64,000 bases of DNA from Polaromonas jejuensis NBRC 106434. Lineage in GTDB: Bacteria > Pseudomonadota > Gammaproteobacteria > Burkholderiales > Burkholderiaceae_C. The position numbers and the translations under genes were made by a program. The DNA lies in assembly GCF_001598235.1 (NCBI RefSeq), contig NZ_BCYO01000003.1:292760-356759 (forward strand), written 5' to 3'. Shown here one piece after another: positions 39,302-47,606 of this stretch. Within the stretch, counting starts at the first letter, position 1; the number at the start of each line of letters is the position of its first letter. The notes beneath the pieces are model-generated. The model saw only the letters and a list, made by a program, of their open reading frames with translations. It did not search any database and had not been told where the DNA came from.

Positions 39302-40660
39302 TCATTTCGTTGCGCGCGACGATTGCGGCGAGAAGCAGTGTTCCGTCCGGCGCGGGCCCGGCGTTGGCAGCCGCTCGTTTTCCGGCGGCTCTTCGCTTTC
39401 CACATAGCCTTGAGTCAGCTCCCGTTGCAGCATCTCGCGGTCGCATGCTTTCTCCCAGATGGAGACGACAATGCATGCAACCGCATTGCTGACGGTGCTG
39501 GTGAGCGCCCGCGCCTCGGACATGAAGCGGTCGATGCCGACGATCAGCGCCACGCCCGCCACTGGCAGGTCGGGCATGACCGTCAGAGTGGCCACTAACG
39601 CGACAAAGCCGCTGCCCGTGACGCCGGCCGCCCCCTTGGACGTCAGCAGCATCAGACCCAGCATGGCGGCGATTTGACCCCAGGACAGATGGATATCGCA
39701 GGCCTGCGCAATGAACATCGAGGCCAGTGTCAGATAGATCGCCGTGCCGTCGAGGTTGAACGAGTAGCCGGTTGGAAGCACCAGTCCGACCACGCCCTTC
39801 CTGCAGCCCAGGCGCTCCAGCTTGATCAGCAGGCGCGGCAGCACGGGCTCGCTGGACGAGGTTCCCAGCACCACCAGCAGTTCTTCACGGATGTAGCGCA
39901 TAAGCTGCCATAGCTTGAAACCATGCAGGCGCGCCAGCACGCCGAGCACCACCGCGACAAAGAAGATGCAGGCGATGTAGAAGGTGCTGATCAGCAAGCC
40001 CAGCGAGCCGATTGACTTGATGCCATAGCGCCCGACCGTGAAGGCCATAGCGCCAAATGCTCCCAGCGGCGCCAGCCGCATGATGAAGCCGAAGGCGGCG
40101 AACAGCATGTGCGCAAAGCTGTCGATACCTGCGAGCATGGTTTGCCCCGCGCGGCCGATGCGCGTCAGCCCGAAGCCGCATAGCACCGCGAGCAACAGGA
40201 CCGGCAACACCTCGCCCTCCGAAAAGGCACCAAAAAACGACGCGGGAATGATGTGCAGCACGAATTCGACAAAACCACGCGGTGGCACCTGGCCAGCAAA
40301 TTTCGCGGCGACAGTCCCGTCGAGCAGCTTGGGATCGATGTGCATGCCTGCGCCCGGTTGCATCAGGAATACCGACGCCAGGCCGGTGAGCAGCGCGAGG
40401 ATCGTCAGCGCGTAGAACAGGCCCATGGCTTTCAGCAGTGTCTTGCCAATCTCCCGGTATTCACCCAGCGAGGTAATGCCGCTGACGATGGTGCAAAAGA
40501 CAATGGGCGCGATCATCATCTTGACGAGCTTGACGAAACCGTCACCCAGCGGTTTGAGCGCAGCGCCAAACTCCGGCCAGTAGTGACCGACGGCAATGCC
40601 GAGCACGAGCCCGATCAGAACCTGTATATAAAGCAGCTTGGATAGCCTGGCGGGTTTCAT
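39302..40660 (-). CDS. dctA: C4-dicarboxylate:cation symporter (DctA family)
   Basis: 452 residues with eight membrane segments and two re-entrant loops: VLGTSSSEPVLPRLL (Ser-rich hairpin) and YSFNLDGTAIYLTLA plus SKGAAGVTGSGFVAL. These are the substrate and cation sites of the DAACS family. It imports succinate, fumarate, malate and relatives. It lies downstream of, and in the same direction as, the lyase/CoA cluster and probably supplies its substrate. The ATG 40660 follows a GGAGACGAACC-type site. Confidence 0.95.
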   Translation of the reverse strand: MKPARLSKLLYIQVLIGLVLGIAVGHYWPEFGAALKPLGDGFVKLVKMMIAPIVFCTIVSGITSLGEYREIGKTLLKAMGLFYALTILALLTGLASVFLMQPGAGMHIDPKLLDGTVAAKFAGQVPPRGFVEFVLHIIPASFFGAFSEGEVLPVLLLAVLCGFGLTRIGRAGQTMLAGIDSFAHMLFAAFGFIMRLAPLGAFGAMAFTVGRYGIKSIGSLGLLISTFYIACIFFVAVVLGVLARLHGFKLWQLMRYIREELLVVLGTSSSEPVLPRLLIKLERLGCRKGVVGLVLPTGYSFNLDGTAIYLTLASMFIAQACDIHLSWGQIAAMLGLMLLTSKGAAGVTGSGFVALVATLTVMPDLPVAGVALIVGIDRFMSEARALTSTVSNAVACIVVSIWEKACDREMLQRELTQGYVESEEPPENERLPTPGPRRTEHCFSPQSSRATK

Positions 40661-40739
40661 GGTTCGTCTCCGGTGATGGGCATTGATGGCCCGCCAGTCT
40701 TTGCTGGTTTTGGCTTTGGGATGTACAGGCCGAGGGTGT

Positions 40740-42086
40740 TCAGCGCAGCGAAGCGAGCACCCTGTCTACCATCACGCCGGCTTGTCCCAGGTTGTTCATG
40801 GGGTCGCAAAAAACGGCGAGTTGTTCACGCGTGACGTGTTGTTTGATCTCGGGGTGCTCTGCCAGCAGGTCAATCAGCGGGCGTTTTTGCTGCAGCGCCG
40901 CGCGGCAGATGTCATAGACCAGATCGTGCGCATACTCGCGGCCGATATAGGGGCCCAGGCCCATCATCACGGCCTCCGACATCACCAGACCGTGTGTCAT
41001 GTCGATGTTGCGGCGCATCTGCGCGGCATCGACTTCCAGCCCGGCCAGGATGAAGCGGGTTTGCTTGAGTGCGCCGGACATCAGGCAAAAGATTTCCGGC
41101 ATGGCCACCCATTCGATTTCCCAGGGGCCGGTGGAGCGCTCGTGGTCTGCCACCATGGCGTCCATCAGCGAGGCCGCCAGTTGGCGAACGACCGAGATAT
41201 TAGCGTGGATGTACAGGCAGGAAATCGGGTTGCGCTTTTGCGGCATGGTCGATGACGAACCGCGCCCCGGCGCAAAAGGCTCAAACACCTCGCCCACTTC
41301 AGTCTGCATCAGCAGCTTCACGTCCATCGCAATCTTGCCCAGCGAGCCGCCGACCAGCCCCAAGAAGGCGCCGACTTCCGCGAAGTTGTCACGCACTGTG
41401 TGCCAGGAAATCAGCGGCTGGCCCAGGCCCAGCTCCTTCATCAGGCCCGCCTGGGTTTCCATGGCACCGGTTTCCAGCGACGACAAGGTACCCGACGCAC
41501 CGCCGAATTCGCCCACCAGCACGCGGGGCTTGAGCTGCGCCAGCCGCTCACGGTGGCGCTCGATGCCGGCCAGGATGCTGGCCATCTTGTAGCCGAAAGT
41601 AATCGGCGTGGCCTGCTGCAGATTGCTGCGGCCGATGATGGGCGTGTTGCGGTGCTCACGTGCCAGTCTGGCGAGGGAGGCGGAGATGTCCTGGAGGTCG
41701 TCCTCGACCAGCGCCAGGGCATCGCGAATCTGCAGCACGGCGGCCGTGTCGGTGATGTCCTGCGTGGTGGCGCCCCAGTGGCAGTATTCGCCCAGCTTGT
41801 CCCGGCAGCGCGCGTTGATCTGGTTGACCACTGCGATGATGGGGTAGCCGATCTGCTCGGTTTTGGTCTTGAGCTTGACCCAGTCGATTTGATCGAGATT
41901 GCAGTTCTTGACAATCTCCACGGCCGCCTCTTTGGGGATGATGCCTAGCTCGCCCTGCACCTTGGCGAGAGCCCGTTCAATGTCCAGGTATTTGGCAGTG
42001 CGGTTTTCGTCGGACCAGACTTGGCGCATTTTGGCGTCGCTGAACATGTCGCCGAATATTTTTGAGTCAATGATGGTTGCTGACAT
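40740..42086 (-). CDS. Fumarase/aspartase-superfamily lyase (carboxymuconate cycloisomerase or ASL-like)
   Basis: 448 residues from ATG 42086. The superfamily signature GSSTMPQKRNP is intact; other motifs are GEYCHWGATTQDITDTA and GRSNLQQATPITFGYK (equivalent to the TxxQxAxP block), with the catalytic Ser in the signature loop. It superficially resembles PurB but lacks a purine pathway context. Members release fumarate-like products by beta-elimination of N- or O-linked succinyl groups. Between dctA and CoA-dependent C5 genes, it may free an unsaturated dicarboxylate from a larger compound. Substrate unknown. Confidence 0.85.
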   Translation of the reverse strand: MSATIIDSKIFGDMFSDAKMRQVWSDENRTAKYLDIERALAKVQGELGIIPKEAAVEIVKNCNLDQIDWVKLKTKTEQIGYPIIAVVNQINARCRDKLGEYCHWGATTQDITDTAAVLQIRDALALVEDDLQDISASLARLAREHRNTPIIGRSNLQQATPITFGYKMASILAGIERHRERLAQLKPRVLVGEFGGASGTLSSLETGAMETQAGLMKELGLGQPLISWHTVRDNFAEVGAFLGLVGGSLGKIAMDVKLLMQTEVGEVFEPFAPGRGSSSTMPQKRNPISCLYIHANISVVRQLAASLMDAMVADHERSTGPWEIEWVAMPEIFCLMSGALKQTRFILAGLEVDAAQMRRNIDMTHGLVMSEAVMMGLGPYIGREYAHDLVYDICRAALQQKRPLIDLLAEHPEIKQHVTREQLAVFCDPMNNLGQAGVMVDRVLASLR

Positions 42087-42144
42087 GAGGTTCTCCGTGG
42101 GGTTGTTTTTCAGGGCTGGGTTGAAGGGATAGTGGGTTAGTGGG

Positions 42145-42981
42145 TTAGTGGTCGACGGGGTCTGCGGCGCCGGCAAGGGCGGCCATGCGCCCGGCTTTCA
42201 GGACAACCGGCGGATCCACCATCTTGCCGTCCACCTGGATGGCGCCGCCGGCTGACGCGTTCCAGGCCTGCAGCACGCGCCGGGCCCAGGCCAGCTCTTC
42301 GGCACTGGGCGCAAGGGCATGGCGAACCGCGGCGATTTGGGAGGGGTGAATGCACATCTTGGCGCCGAAGCCCAGACTGCGGGCGTGCTGCATGTCGGCT
42401 TCGACGCGCACGGCATCGAGGTCTGGCGTCACGCCTGCCACGGGTGAGGCCAGGCCTGCAGCGCGCGAGGCAAGGGCGATTTGCGTCGCTGCAAAATCCA
42501 GGGCCAGGCTGTCCGCGGGGATGTCCAGATCGGCCATGTAGTCGAGCGAGCCAAAGGCCAGTCTGCTCACGCGGGGAGCAACTGCTATCTCCGTCAGGGC
42601 CAGCATGCCGCGGGCGGTTTCTATCAGTGGCAGTACGGTGGCAGTCTGCGGCAGGACAGCCAGCAAGGCAGCGACCTGGCTTGCCGCTTCGCATTTCGGC
42701 AGCATCACGCACAGGGCCTGCGCCTGGGCTGCCAGCTGCAGGTCCTCCGCGTGCCAGACCGTGGCTGCGTCGTTGATGCGAATCAGCACTTTTCGGCTTT
42801 GTTCGCCCGCGTTGCGCATCCAGTCGGCAATGGCAGCGCGTGCATTCGCCTTGTCCGCGGGCGCAACCGCGTCTTCCAGGTCGATGATGATGCGATCAGC
42901 CCCGGAGGCCAGCGCCTTGGCAAAACGCCCAGGGCGGTTCCCGGGCACGAACAGGTAGGTCAGCGGGAGAGAGCCGGACAT
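42145..42981 (-). CDS. CitE-like acyl-CoA lyase (HpcH/HpaI family)
   Basis: 278 residues from ATG 42981. TIM-barrel landmarks TYLFVPGNRPGRFAKA, RIIIDLEDAV, LIETARGML (Mg-binding Glu), FGSLDYMADL and a C-terminal KMCIHPSQI. Stand-alone CitE proteins of this length cleave malyl-, citramalyl- or beta-methylmalyl-CoA. It is 2 bases from the upstream CaiB gene, so transcribed with it. In a CoA-dicarboxylate pathway it would make the final C-C cut to acetyl-CoA or propionyl-CoA plus an oxoacid. Confidence 0.88.
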   Translation of the reverse strand: MSGSLPLTYLFVPGNRPGRFAKALASGADRIIIDLEDAVAPADKANARAAIADWMRNAGEQSRKVLIRINDAATVWHAEDLQLAAQAQALCVMLPKCEAASQVAALLAVLPQTATVLPLIETARGMLALTEIAVAPRVSRLAFGSLDYMADLDIPADSLALDFAATQIALASRAAGLASPVAGVTPDLDAVRVEADMQHARSLGFGAKMCIHPSQIAAVRHALAPSAEELAWARRVLQAWNASAGGAIQVDGKMVDPPVVLKAGRMAALAGAADPVDH

Positions 42982-42983
42982 GC

Positions 42984-44165
42984 TCACACCACGCCTTCGG
43001 TGCGCAGCGCAGCGATGCGTTCTGCGCTGTAGCCGTAGTGGCCCAGAATGGTGTCGGTGTGCTGGCCCAGGGCGGGCACGGCATCCATGCGCGGCGCGGC
43101 GCACTGCCACGAGCCCGGTGGCAGCAGGGCGGGAATCGGCCCGGCTGGCGTGTCAACCTCGCGCCAGCGACCACGGGCCTTGAGTTGCGGATGCGCCCAC
43201 ACTTCGCTCATGGTGTTGACCTGCGCGTTGGCAATGCCGGCGCGCTCCAGCCGCTCGACGACCTGTTCTGCGGTCAACGCGGAAAAGGCCTCCTCAATCA
43301 ACGCCGTCAGGGCCGCCCGCGCCGCACTGCGTTTGGCATTGCTGGAAAAGCGCTCGTCGCTGGCCAGCGCAGGTTGCAGCAAAAGCTTTTCGCAAAAAAT
43401 TTTCCACTCACGTTCGTTCTGCAGGCCCAGCATCACGGTTTTCCCATCGCCCGCCGGGAAGGGACCGTAGGGATAAATGGTGGCGTGGCTGGCGCCGGTG
43501 CGGGGTGGCGGCGCGGCGTCCTCAAAGGCGTAGTACAGCGGGTAGCTCATCCACTCCGACAGCGATTCGAGCATGGACACGTCAATGCGCTGGCCTTCGC
43601 CGGTCTGCTGGCGGTGCATCAGGGCGGCCAGGATGTTGGTGTAGGCATACATGCCTGCGGCGATGTCGGCCATCGACGGGCCGGCTTTGCAGGGTGTGTC
43701 GGGTGTGCCGGTGACGGACACAAACCCCGCTTCGCTTTGAATCAGCAGGTCATAGGCTTTTTTGTCCCGGTAAGGGCCATCGCTGCCGTAACCGGAGATG
43801 TCGCAGACGATGATGCCGGGTTTGCGTTTGGACAGCGTTTCGTAGGACAAGCCCAGCCGGGCCGCTGCGCCCGGGGCGAGGTTTTGCACCACCACATCGG
43901 CTTCTTCCAGAATCAGCCGCATCAGTATTTTCTGCGCTTCTTCGTGCTTCACGTCCAGCGTGAGGCTTTCCTTGGAGCGGTTGGTCCAGACGAAATGCGA
44001 GGCCAGGCCGCGCACGCGCCCGTCATACGCGCGCGCAAAGTCGCCCACGCCCGGGCGTTCAATCTTGATGACGCGTGCCCCCATGTCGGCCAGTTGGCGG
44101 GTGGCAAAAGGCGCTGCAATGGCGTGCTCCAGGGTGACGACGGTAATGCCTTTGAGGGGTTGCAT
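42984..44165 (-). CDS. CaiB/BaiF (family III) CoA-transferase
   Basis: 393 residues. Family III features: LKGITVVTLEHAIAAPFATR, MGARVIKIERPGVGDFAR, NLAPGAAARLGLSYE, CDISGYGSDGPY and the catalytic Asp139 in AYDLLIQ. It moves CoA between carboxylic acids, here most likely from succinyl-CoA to the dicarboxylate substrate. The neighbouring MaoC-type hydratase and CitE lyase make a transferase-hydratase-lyase set like the itaconate and mesaconate routes. Confidence 0.92.
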   Translation of the reverse strand: MQPLKGITVVTLEHAIAAPFATRQLADMGARVIKIERPGVGDFARAYDGRVRGLASHFVWTNRSKESLTLDVKHEEAQKILMRLILEEADVVVQNLAPGAAARLGLSYETLSKRKPGIIVCDISGYGSDGPYRDKKAYDLLIQSEAGFVSVTGTPDTPCKAGPSMADIAAGMYAYTNILAALMHRQQTGEGQRIDVSMLESLSEWMSYPLYYAFEDAAPPPRTGASHATIYPYGPFPAGDGKTVMLGLQNEREWKIFCEKLLLQPALASDERFSSNAKRSAARAALTALIEEAFSALTAEQVVERLERAGIANAQVNTMSEVWAHPQLKARGRWREVDTPAGPIPALLPPGSWQCAAPRMDAVPALGQHTDTILGHYGYSAERIAALRTEGVV

Positions 44166-44179
44166 AGGGATACTTGTGT

Positions 44180-44297
44180 AAATTCATTTTTCGGGCGAAT
44201 TGCGTTGTTGCGCGGCGCTCGCAATCCTCATGTACCCAGGTACATTCCGGTTGCTCCGCTCCAGGCGCCTGGCACTTCATCCCGAAAATCTGAATTT
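44180..44297. repeat. 118-bp palindromic element inside the dicarboxylate operon
   Basis: Outer ends pair: AAATTCATTTTTCGGG (44180-44195) with CCCGAAAATCTGAATTT (44281-44297), one bulge. Inside are two perfect palindromic pieces, TGTACC-CA-GGTACA (44231-44244) and CCAGGCGCCTGG (44261-44272). It lies between the hydratase and CaiB genes, in the same transcript. It looks like a non-coding mobile repeat (MITE-like), but no target duplication is obvious. Confidence 0.6.
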
Positions 44298-44332
44298 CCA
44301 GAAGTGCTCACGCGATATTTGATTTCTACTGT

Positions 44333-45181
44333 TCAGGTCAAAGTGGCGGTCGCATCCATGGTCAGCCACCCTTCATGGTCGCGGCCCCACAGGCGAATGG
44401 TTTTGCCATCGGCCGAGGGCTGGCCGTGGACGGAAAACGGGTGGATGTCAAATGTCGGCCGTATGGCCTTGAATTCAAAGCGCACTACCTGAGCTTCGGG
44501 TTGCTGGCGGCGCAGCAGGTCCATCAGCAGCGTGGCAATCAGCGGGCCATGCACGATGAGGCCCGGGTAGCCTTCGACCTGCGTCACATACTGGCGGTCG
44601 TAGTGGATGCGGTGGCCGTTGAACGTCAGTGCCGAGTAGCGAAACAGCAGCACGTCGTCGGGCACGATGCGCCGCTCCCACGCCCATTCCGCCGGGGCGG
44701 CCTGCGGCGGCGGTGCGGCATCCCCCGGTGTGGGCGCGCCGCGGTAGACGATGTTGTGGTGCTCCGTCAGTGCAACGGCCTCGGCGCCGTTGCGGCGAAT
44801 GTCATGGCGCACCTTCACAAAAATCAGTCTGCCGGTGCGGCCCGACTTTTCCTTCACGTCGGCAATGGTGGACGTGCGCAGCAGGCTGTCGCCGATCCGC
44901 AGCGGCTCATGAAACGCAAAATCGCTCCCCGCCCACATACGGCGCGGCAAGGGCACGGGCGGCAAGAATCCGCCGCGTTTGGCGTGACCGTCCGGGCCCA
45001 GGTCAGACTGCGCGTGGAGGGGTACAAAGTACAGCCAGTGCCACAGGCTGGGCAGCGGCGCGCCGGGTGCCGGGCGCTGAATGTCGGGCTGGTTCAGTGT
45101 GGCGGCCAGCGCCGCATACGGCGTGGCGGTAGCGATGTCTTGCACCGTCTCGCTGCGGCCTATCCAGTCTTGCAAGTTCAT
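44333..45181 (-). CDS. MaoC-type (HTD2-like, double hot-dog) acyl-CoA hydratase
   Basis: 282 residues, the length of mesaconyl-C4-CoA hydratase and itaconyl-CoA hydratase-type proteins. N-terminal FAS1-like dehydratase half (LWHWLYFVPLHAQSDLGPDG, GGFLPPVPLPRRMWAGSDF, FHEPLRIGD), C-terminal half with FRYSALTFNGHRIHYDRQY and the GYPGLIVHGPLIATLL catalytic block. It hydrates an unsaturated dicarboxylyl-CoA. First enzyme gene after the receptor; 30 bases separate them. Confidence 0.9.
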   Translation of the reverse strand: MNLQDWIGRSETVQDIATATPYAALAATLNQPDIQRPAPGAPLPSLWHWLYFVPLHAQSDLGPDGHAKRGGFLPPVPLPRRMWAGSDFAFHEPLRIGDSLLRTSTIADVKEKSGRTGRLIFVKVRHDIRRNGAEAVALTEHHNIVYRGAPTPGDAAPPPQAAPAEWAWERRIVPDDVLLFRYSALTFNGHRIHYDRQYVTQVEGYPGLIVHGPLIATLLMDLLRRQQPEAQVVRFEFKAIRPTFDIHPFSVHGQPSADGKTIRLWGRDHEGWLTMDATATLT

Positions 45182-45211
45182 GGCAATGTCCTCCGGTCAG
45201 GGTGCTGCGGG

Positions 45212-46204
45212 TTATTCGACCTTGATTTTTGCGGCCGCCACCACGCCTTTCCAGCGCACGACCTCTTTTTGTACCAGGGTTTTCAATTGTTCCGGCGTGC
45301 TGGTTTCTACCTCTGCACCCTGGGCTTCAATTTTTTTCTGCGCGCCTTTGTCGGCCAGCACGCTTTTCAACTCGCGGTTCAGGCGTTCAATCACGGCCCT
45401 GGGCGTTTTGGCCGGGGCAAACAGGGCGTACCACTGCGACATGCTGACGTTGGCAATGCCCTGCTCGGCCAGTGTCGGCACGTCAGGCAACACCGACGAG
45501 CGCCTGTCGCCCGCAATGCCCAGCGCCTGGAGCCTGCCGCCCTTGATCTGCGGGTAGGCGGTGAAGAGGCTGGGGAACATGAACTGCGTGATGCCGGCTA
45601 TGGTGTCCACCACGGCGGGCGCCGAACCCTTGTACGGCACGCTGACCACATCCAGTCCGGCCGAGAGCTTGAACAGCTCGCCGGCAATGTGCGGTGCCGT
45701 GCCGTTGCCGGCCGAGGCATAGCTGAAGGTGCCGGGCTTGGCCTTGATGAGCTGCACCAGCTCCTTGGCGGTTTTGGCGGGAACGGCGTTGCTGGCCACC
45801 AGCACGGTGGGCGAGGCCGCCACCATGCCGATGGGCTCAAAGTCCGTCACCGGGTCGTAGCGGAGTTTTTGCAGCGCGGGGTTGATGCCGTGCGTGGCGA
45901 TATAGCCAAACATGATCGTGTAGCCGTCGGGCGTGGCGTGCGCCACGTATTCGCTGGCGATGGCCCCGTTAGCCCCCGCCTTGTTTTCCACGATGACCGG
46001 CTTGCCCAGCCGCGTGCTCAGGCCCTGGCCCAGGATGCGGGCCATGGCGTCATTGGCACCGCCGGCTGCCGTTGGCACGACGATGGTGATGGCCTTGTCG
46101 GGCCAGGCCTGGGCCTGCGCCGGCCCGCAAAGGGCTGCCAGCAGGGGCAGGCCCGTCATCAGGGCGGCGCAGTGCAGGGCGCGCAACGGTGTGGGGGTCT
46201 GCAT
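45212..46204 (-). CDS. Bug/TTT-family periplasmic receptor of the dicarboxylate cluster
   Basis: 330 residues from ATG 46204 (ribosome site caggagacaag). Sec signal peptide ending AQAQA near residue 32, then WPDKAITIVVPTAAGGANDA, VENKAGANGAIAS, PDGYTIMFG and VPYKGSAPAVVDTIAG. Orphan receptor with no TctA/TctB nearby. As first gene of the operon, divergent from LysR, it probably binds the pathway substrate. Confidence 0.93.
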   Translation of the reverse strand: MQTPTPLRALHCAALMTGLPLLAALCGPAQAQAWPDKAITIVVPTAAGGANDAMARILGQGLSTRLGKPVIVENKAGANGAIASEYVAHATPDGYTIMFGYIATHGINPALQKLRYDPVTDFEPIGMVAASPTVLVASNAVPAKTAKELVQLIKAKPGTFSYASAGNGTAPHIAGELFKLSAGLDVVSVPYKGSAPAVVDTIAGITQFMFPSLFTAYPQIKGGRLQALGIAGDRRSSVLPDVPTLAEQGIANVSMSQWYALFAPAKTPRAVIERLNRELKSVLADKGAQKKIEAQGAEVETSTPEQLKTLVQKEVVRWKGVVAAAKIKVE

Positions 46205-46248
46205 GGCTTGTCTCCTGTCGGTATGGGGTGAGAGCGAATCATCGGCAG

Positions 46249-46267
46249 CTTCGATGTCGTTGTGAAG
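46249..46267. promoter_or_regulatory. LysR-type operator in the divergent promoter
   Basis: CTTC-N11-GAAG (46249-46267) contains the T-N11-A dyad recognised by LysR regulators and lies 24 bases before the LysR ATG and 45 bases before the receptor ATG, where such boxes normally sit. Confidence 0.6.
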
Positions 46268-46291
46268 TGCAACTTTTGCTAGTATTGGTGC

Positions 46292-47194
46292 ATGGCACGC
46301 ATCAATTTCGATTTGCAGCAGCTCGAGGCCTTTGTGGCGGTGGCCGAGCGCGGCAGTTTTCGCGCCGCGGCCGATCACATCCACCTGTCAGCCCCGGCGC
46401 TGAGTCGCCGCATCGACAAGCTCGAAACCATTCTGGGCGCCCGGCTGTTTAACCGGACCACGCGCGATGTCGAGCTGACGCCGCTGGGCAGCGTGTTTCT
46501 GGAGCGGGCGCGCGCGGCGATGGACGACCTGGAGTCGGCCATGCTGGGCATTTCGGACATTGCGGCCAGTCGCAGCGGCCGTGTCACGGTGGCCTGCGTG
46601 CCCTCGGCGGCGATTTATTTCCTGCCCTCGGTGGTGCGCTCGTTTTCAGAGCGCTACCCGCTGATCCGGATCCGCGTGATTGACGAGGCCGCCGGCCCGG
46701 TGCTGGCCAGTGTGGTGTCGGGCGAATCCGACTTTGGCATCAGCTTCATGGGCAGCCAGGTGCCCGGTGTGGACTTTGATCCCATCCACACCGACCCTTT
46801 TGTGCTGGCCATGCCCCGGGAGCATGCGCTGGCAAAGCGCAAAAGCCTGAGTTGGGCGCAACTGCAGAACGAGCGGCTGATCGCGGTTGCGCGTTCCAGC
46901 GGCAACCGCCAGTTGCTGGACGACGCGCTGGCCAAGGCCGGTGTCAACCCGTCGTACCGCTTTGAAGTCAGCCATATCGCCACGCTGCTGGGCATGGTGG
47001 AAGCCGGACTGGGGCTGGCGGCGGTGCCTCGCCTGGCGCTGCCGCACGGGCACGCCCGCCTTGTGGGTGTTGCGCTGCGTGACCCCGCCGTGTCGCGGGT
47101 TCTGGGCCTGGCGACTCGCCGGGGTGCGGCCTTGCGCGCGCCGGCCAGGATGTTCCATGACTACCTGCGCGCGGCGCTCAAGGCGCGGCCGTGA
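46292..47194 (+). CDS. LysR-family regulator of the dicarboxylate cluster
   Basis: 300 residues. N-terminal winged HTH FDLQQLEAFVAVAERGSF, SAPALSRRIDKLETILGARL and effector domain from residue 90 (GRVTVACVPSA). Divergent from the receptor-hydratase-CaiB-CitE-lyase operon with 87 bases between start codons, so it is very likely its activator; the inducer would be the dicarboxylate or its CoA ester. Confidence 0.93.
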   Translation: MARINFDLQQLEAFVAVAERGSFRAAADHIHLSAPALSRRIDKLETILGARLFNRTTRDVELTPLGSVFLERARAAMDDLESAMLGISDIAASRSGRVTVACVPSAAIYFLPSVVRSFSERYPLIRIRVIDEAAGPVLASVVSGESDFGISFMGSQVPGVDFDPIHTDPFVLAMPREHALAKRKSLSWAQLQNERLIAVARSSGNRQLLDDALAKAGVNPSYRFEVSHIATLLGMVEAGLGLAAVPRLALPHGHARLVGVALRDPAVSRVLGLATRRGAALRAPARMFHDYLRAALKARP

Positions 47195-47309
47195 GCCGCT
47201 TTACGCTTCAGGGTCTGCGGGCTGCATCGCCCGGCTGACCTGCCTGCGGGGAAATTCGGGATAAAAATGAATGCGGGCTCTTGTCGCTATTGCGCAAGCG
47301 GCTATGGAG

Positions 47310-47490
47310 TACGTTTTTCGGGGGCAAGATCACTTTTGAGCTGGCGGTTCTCGCGTCGCAGACACGTCAGCTCTTGGCGTTCTGACGTCGTCAGTCCATC
47401 GTGGCGCTTGCCAGCGTCATTGTCGGCGTGCGCCCTACCAAGACCAGCTCCAGCATCTGCGTCCGAACCCAGTGGAATATGGGTTGCGGT
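47310..47490 (-). pseudogene. IS3-family orfA (transposase helix-turn-helix subunit) remnant
   Basis: Minus-strand frame reads DNDAGKRHDGLTTSERQEL then CLRRENRQLKSD, the C-terminal part of IS3-type OrfA with its leucine-zipper start, and ends shortly after. A HWVRTQ piece in another frame just upstream suggests a frameshift. No OrfB or terminal repeats are visible. The rest of 47195-47606 holds nothing I can assign. Confidence 0.65.
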
Positions 47491-47606
47491 GTCTCATCAT
47501 GATGCCACCTGCTTCTGCAGAGTAGGTGTCCACGAAAACGTGTCAACTCCAATCAGCAGCGCGAGCGCACTTGCCGAGGCTGGGAACCGAGATACTGAGT
47601 GGGCCT

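Noticed and set aside
44375..46231. 618-codon open frame antisense to the hydratase and receptor genes
   Set aside because: It spans two well-defined minus-strand genes and the gap between them, is Arg/Gly/His-rich and matches no family.
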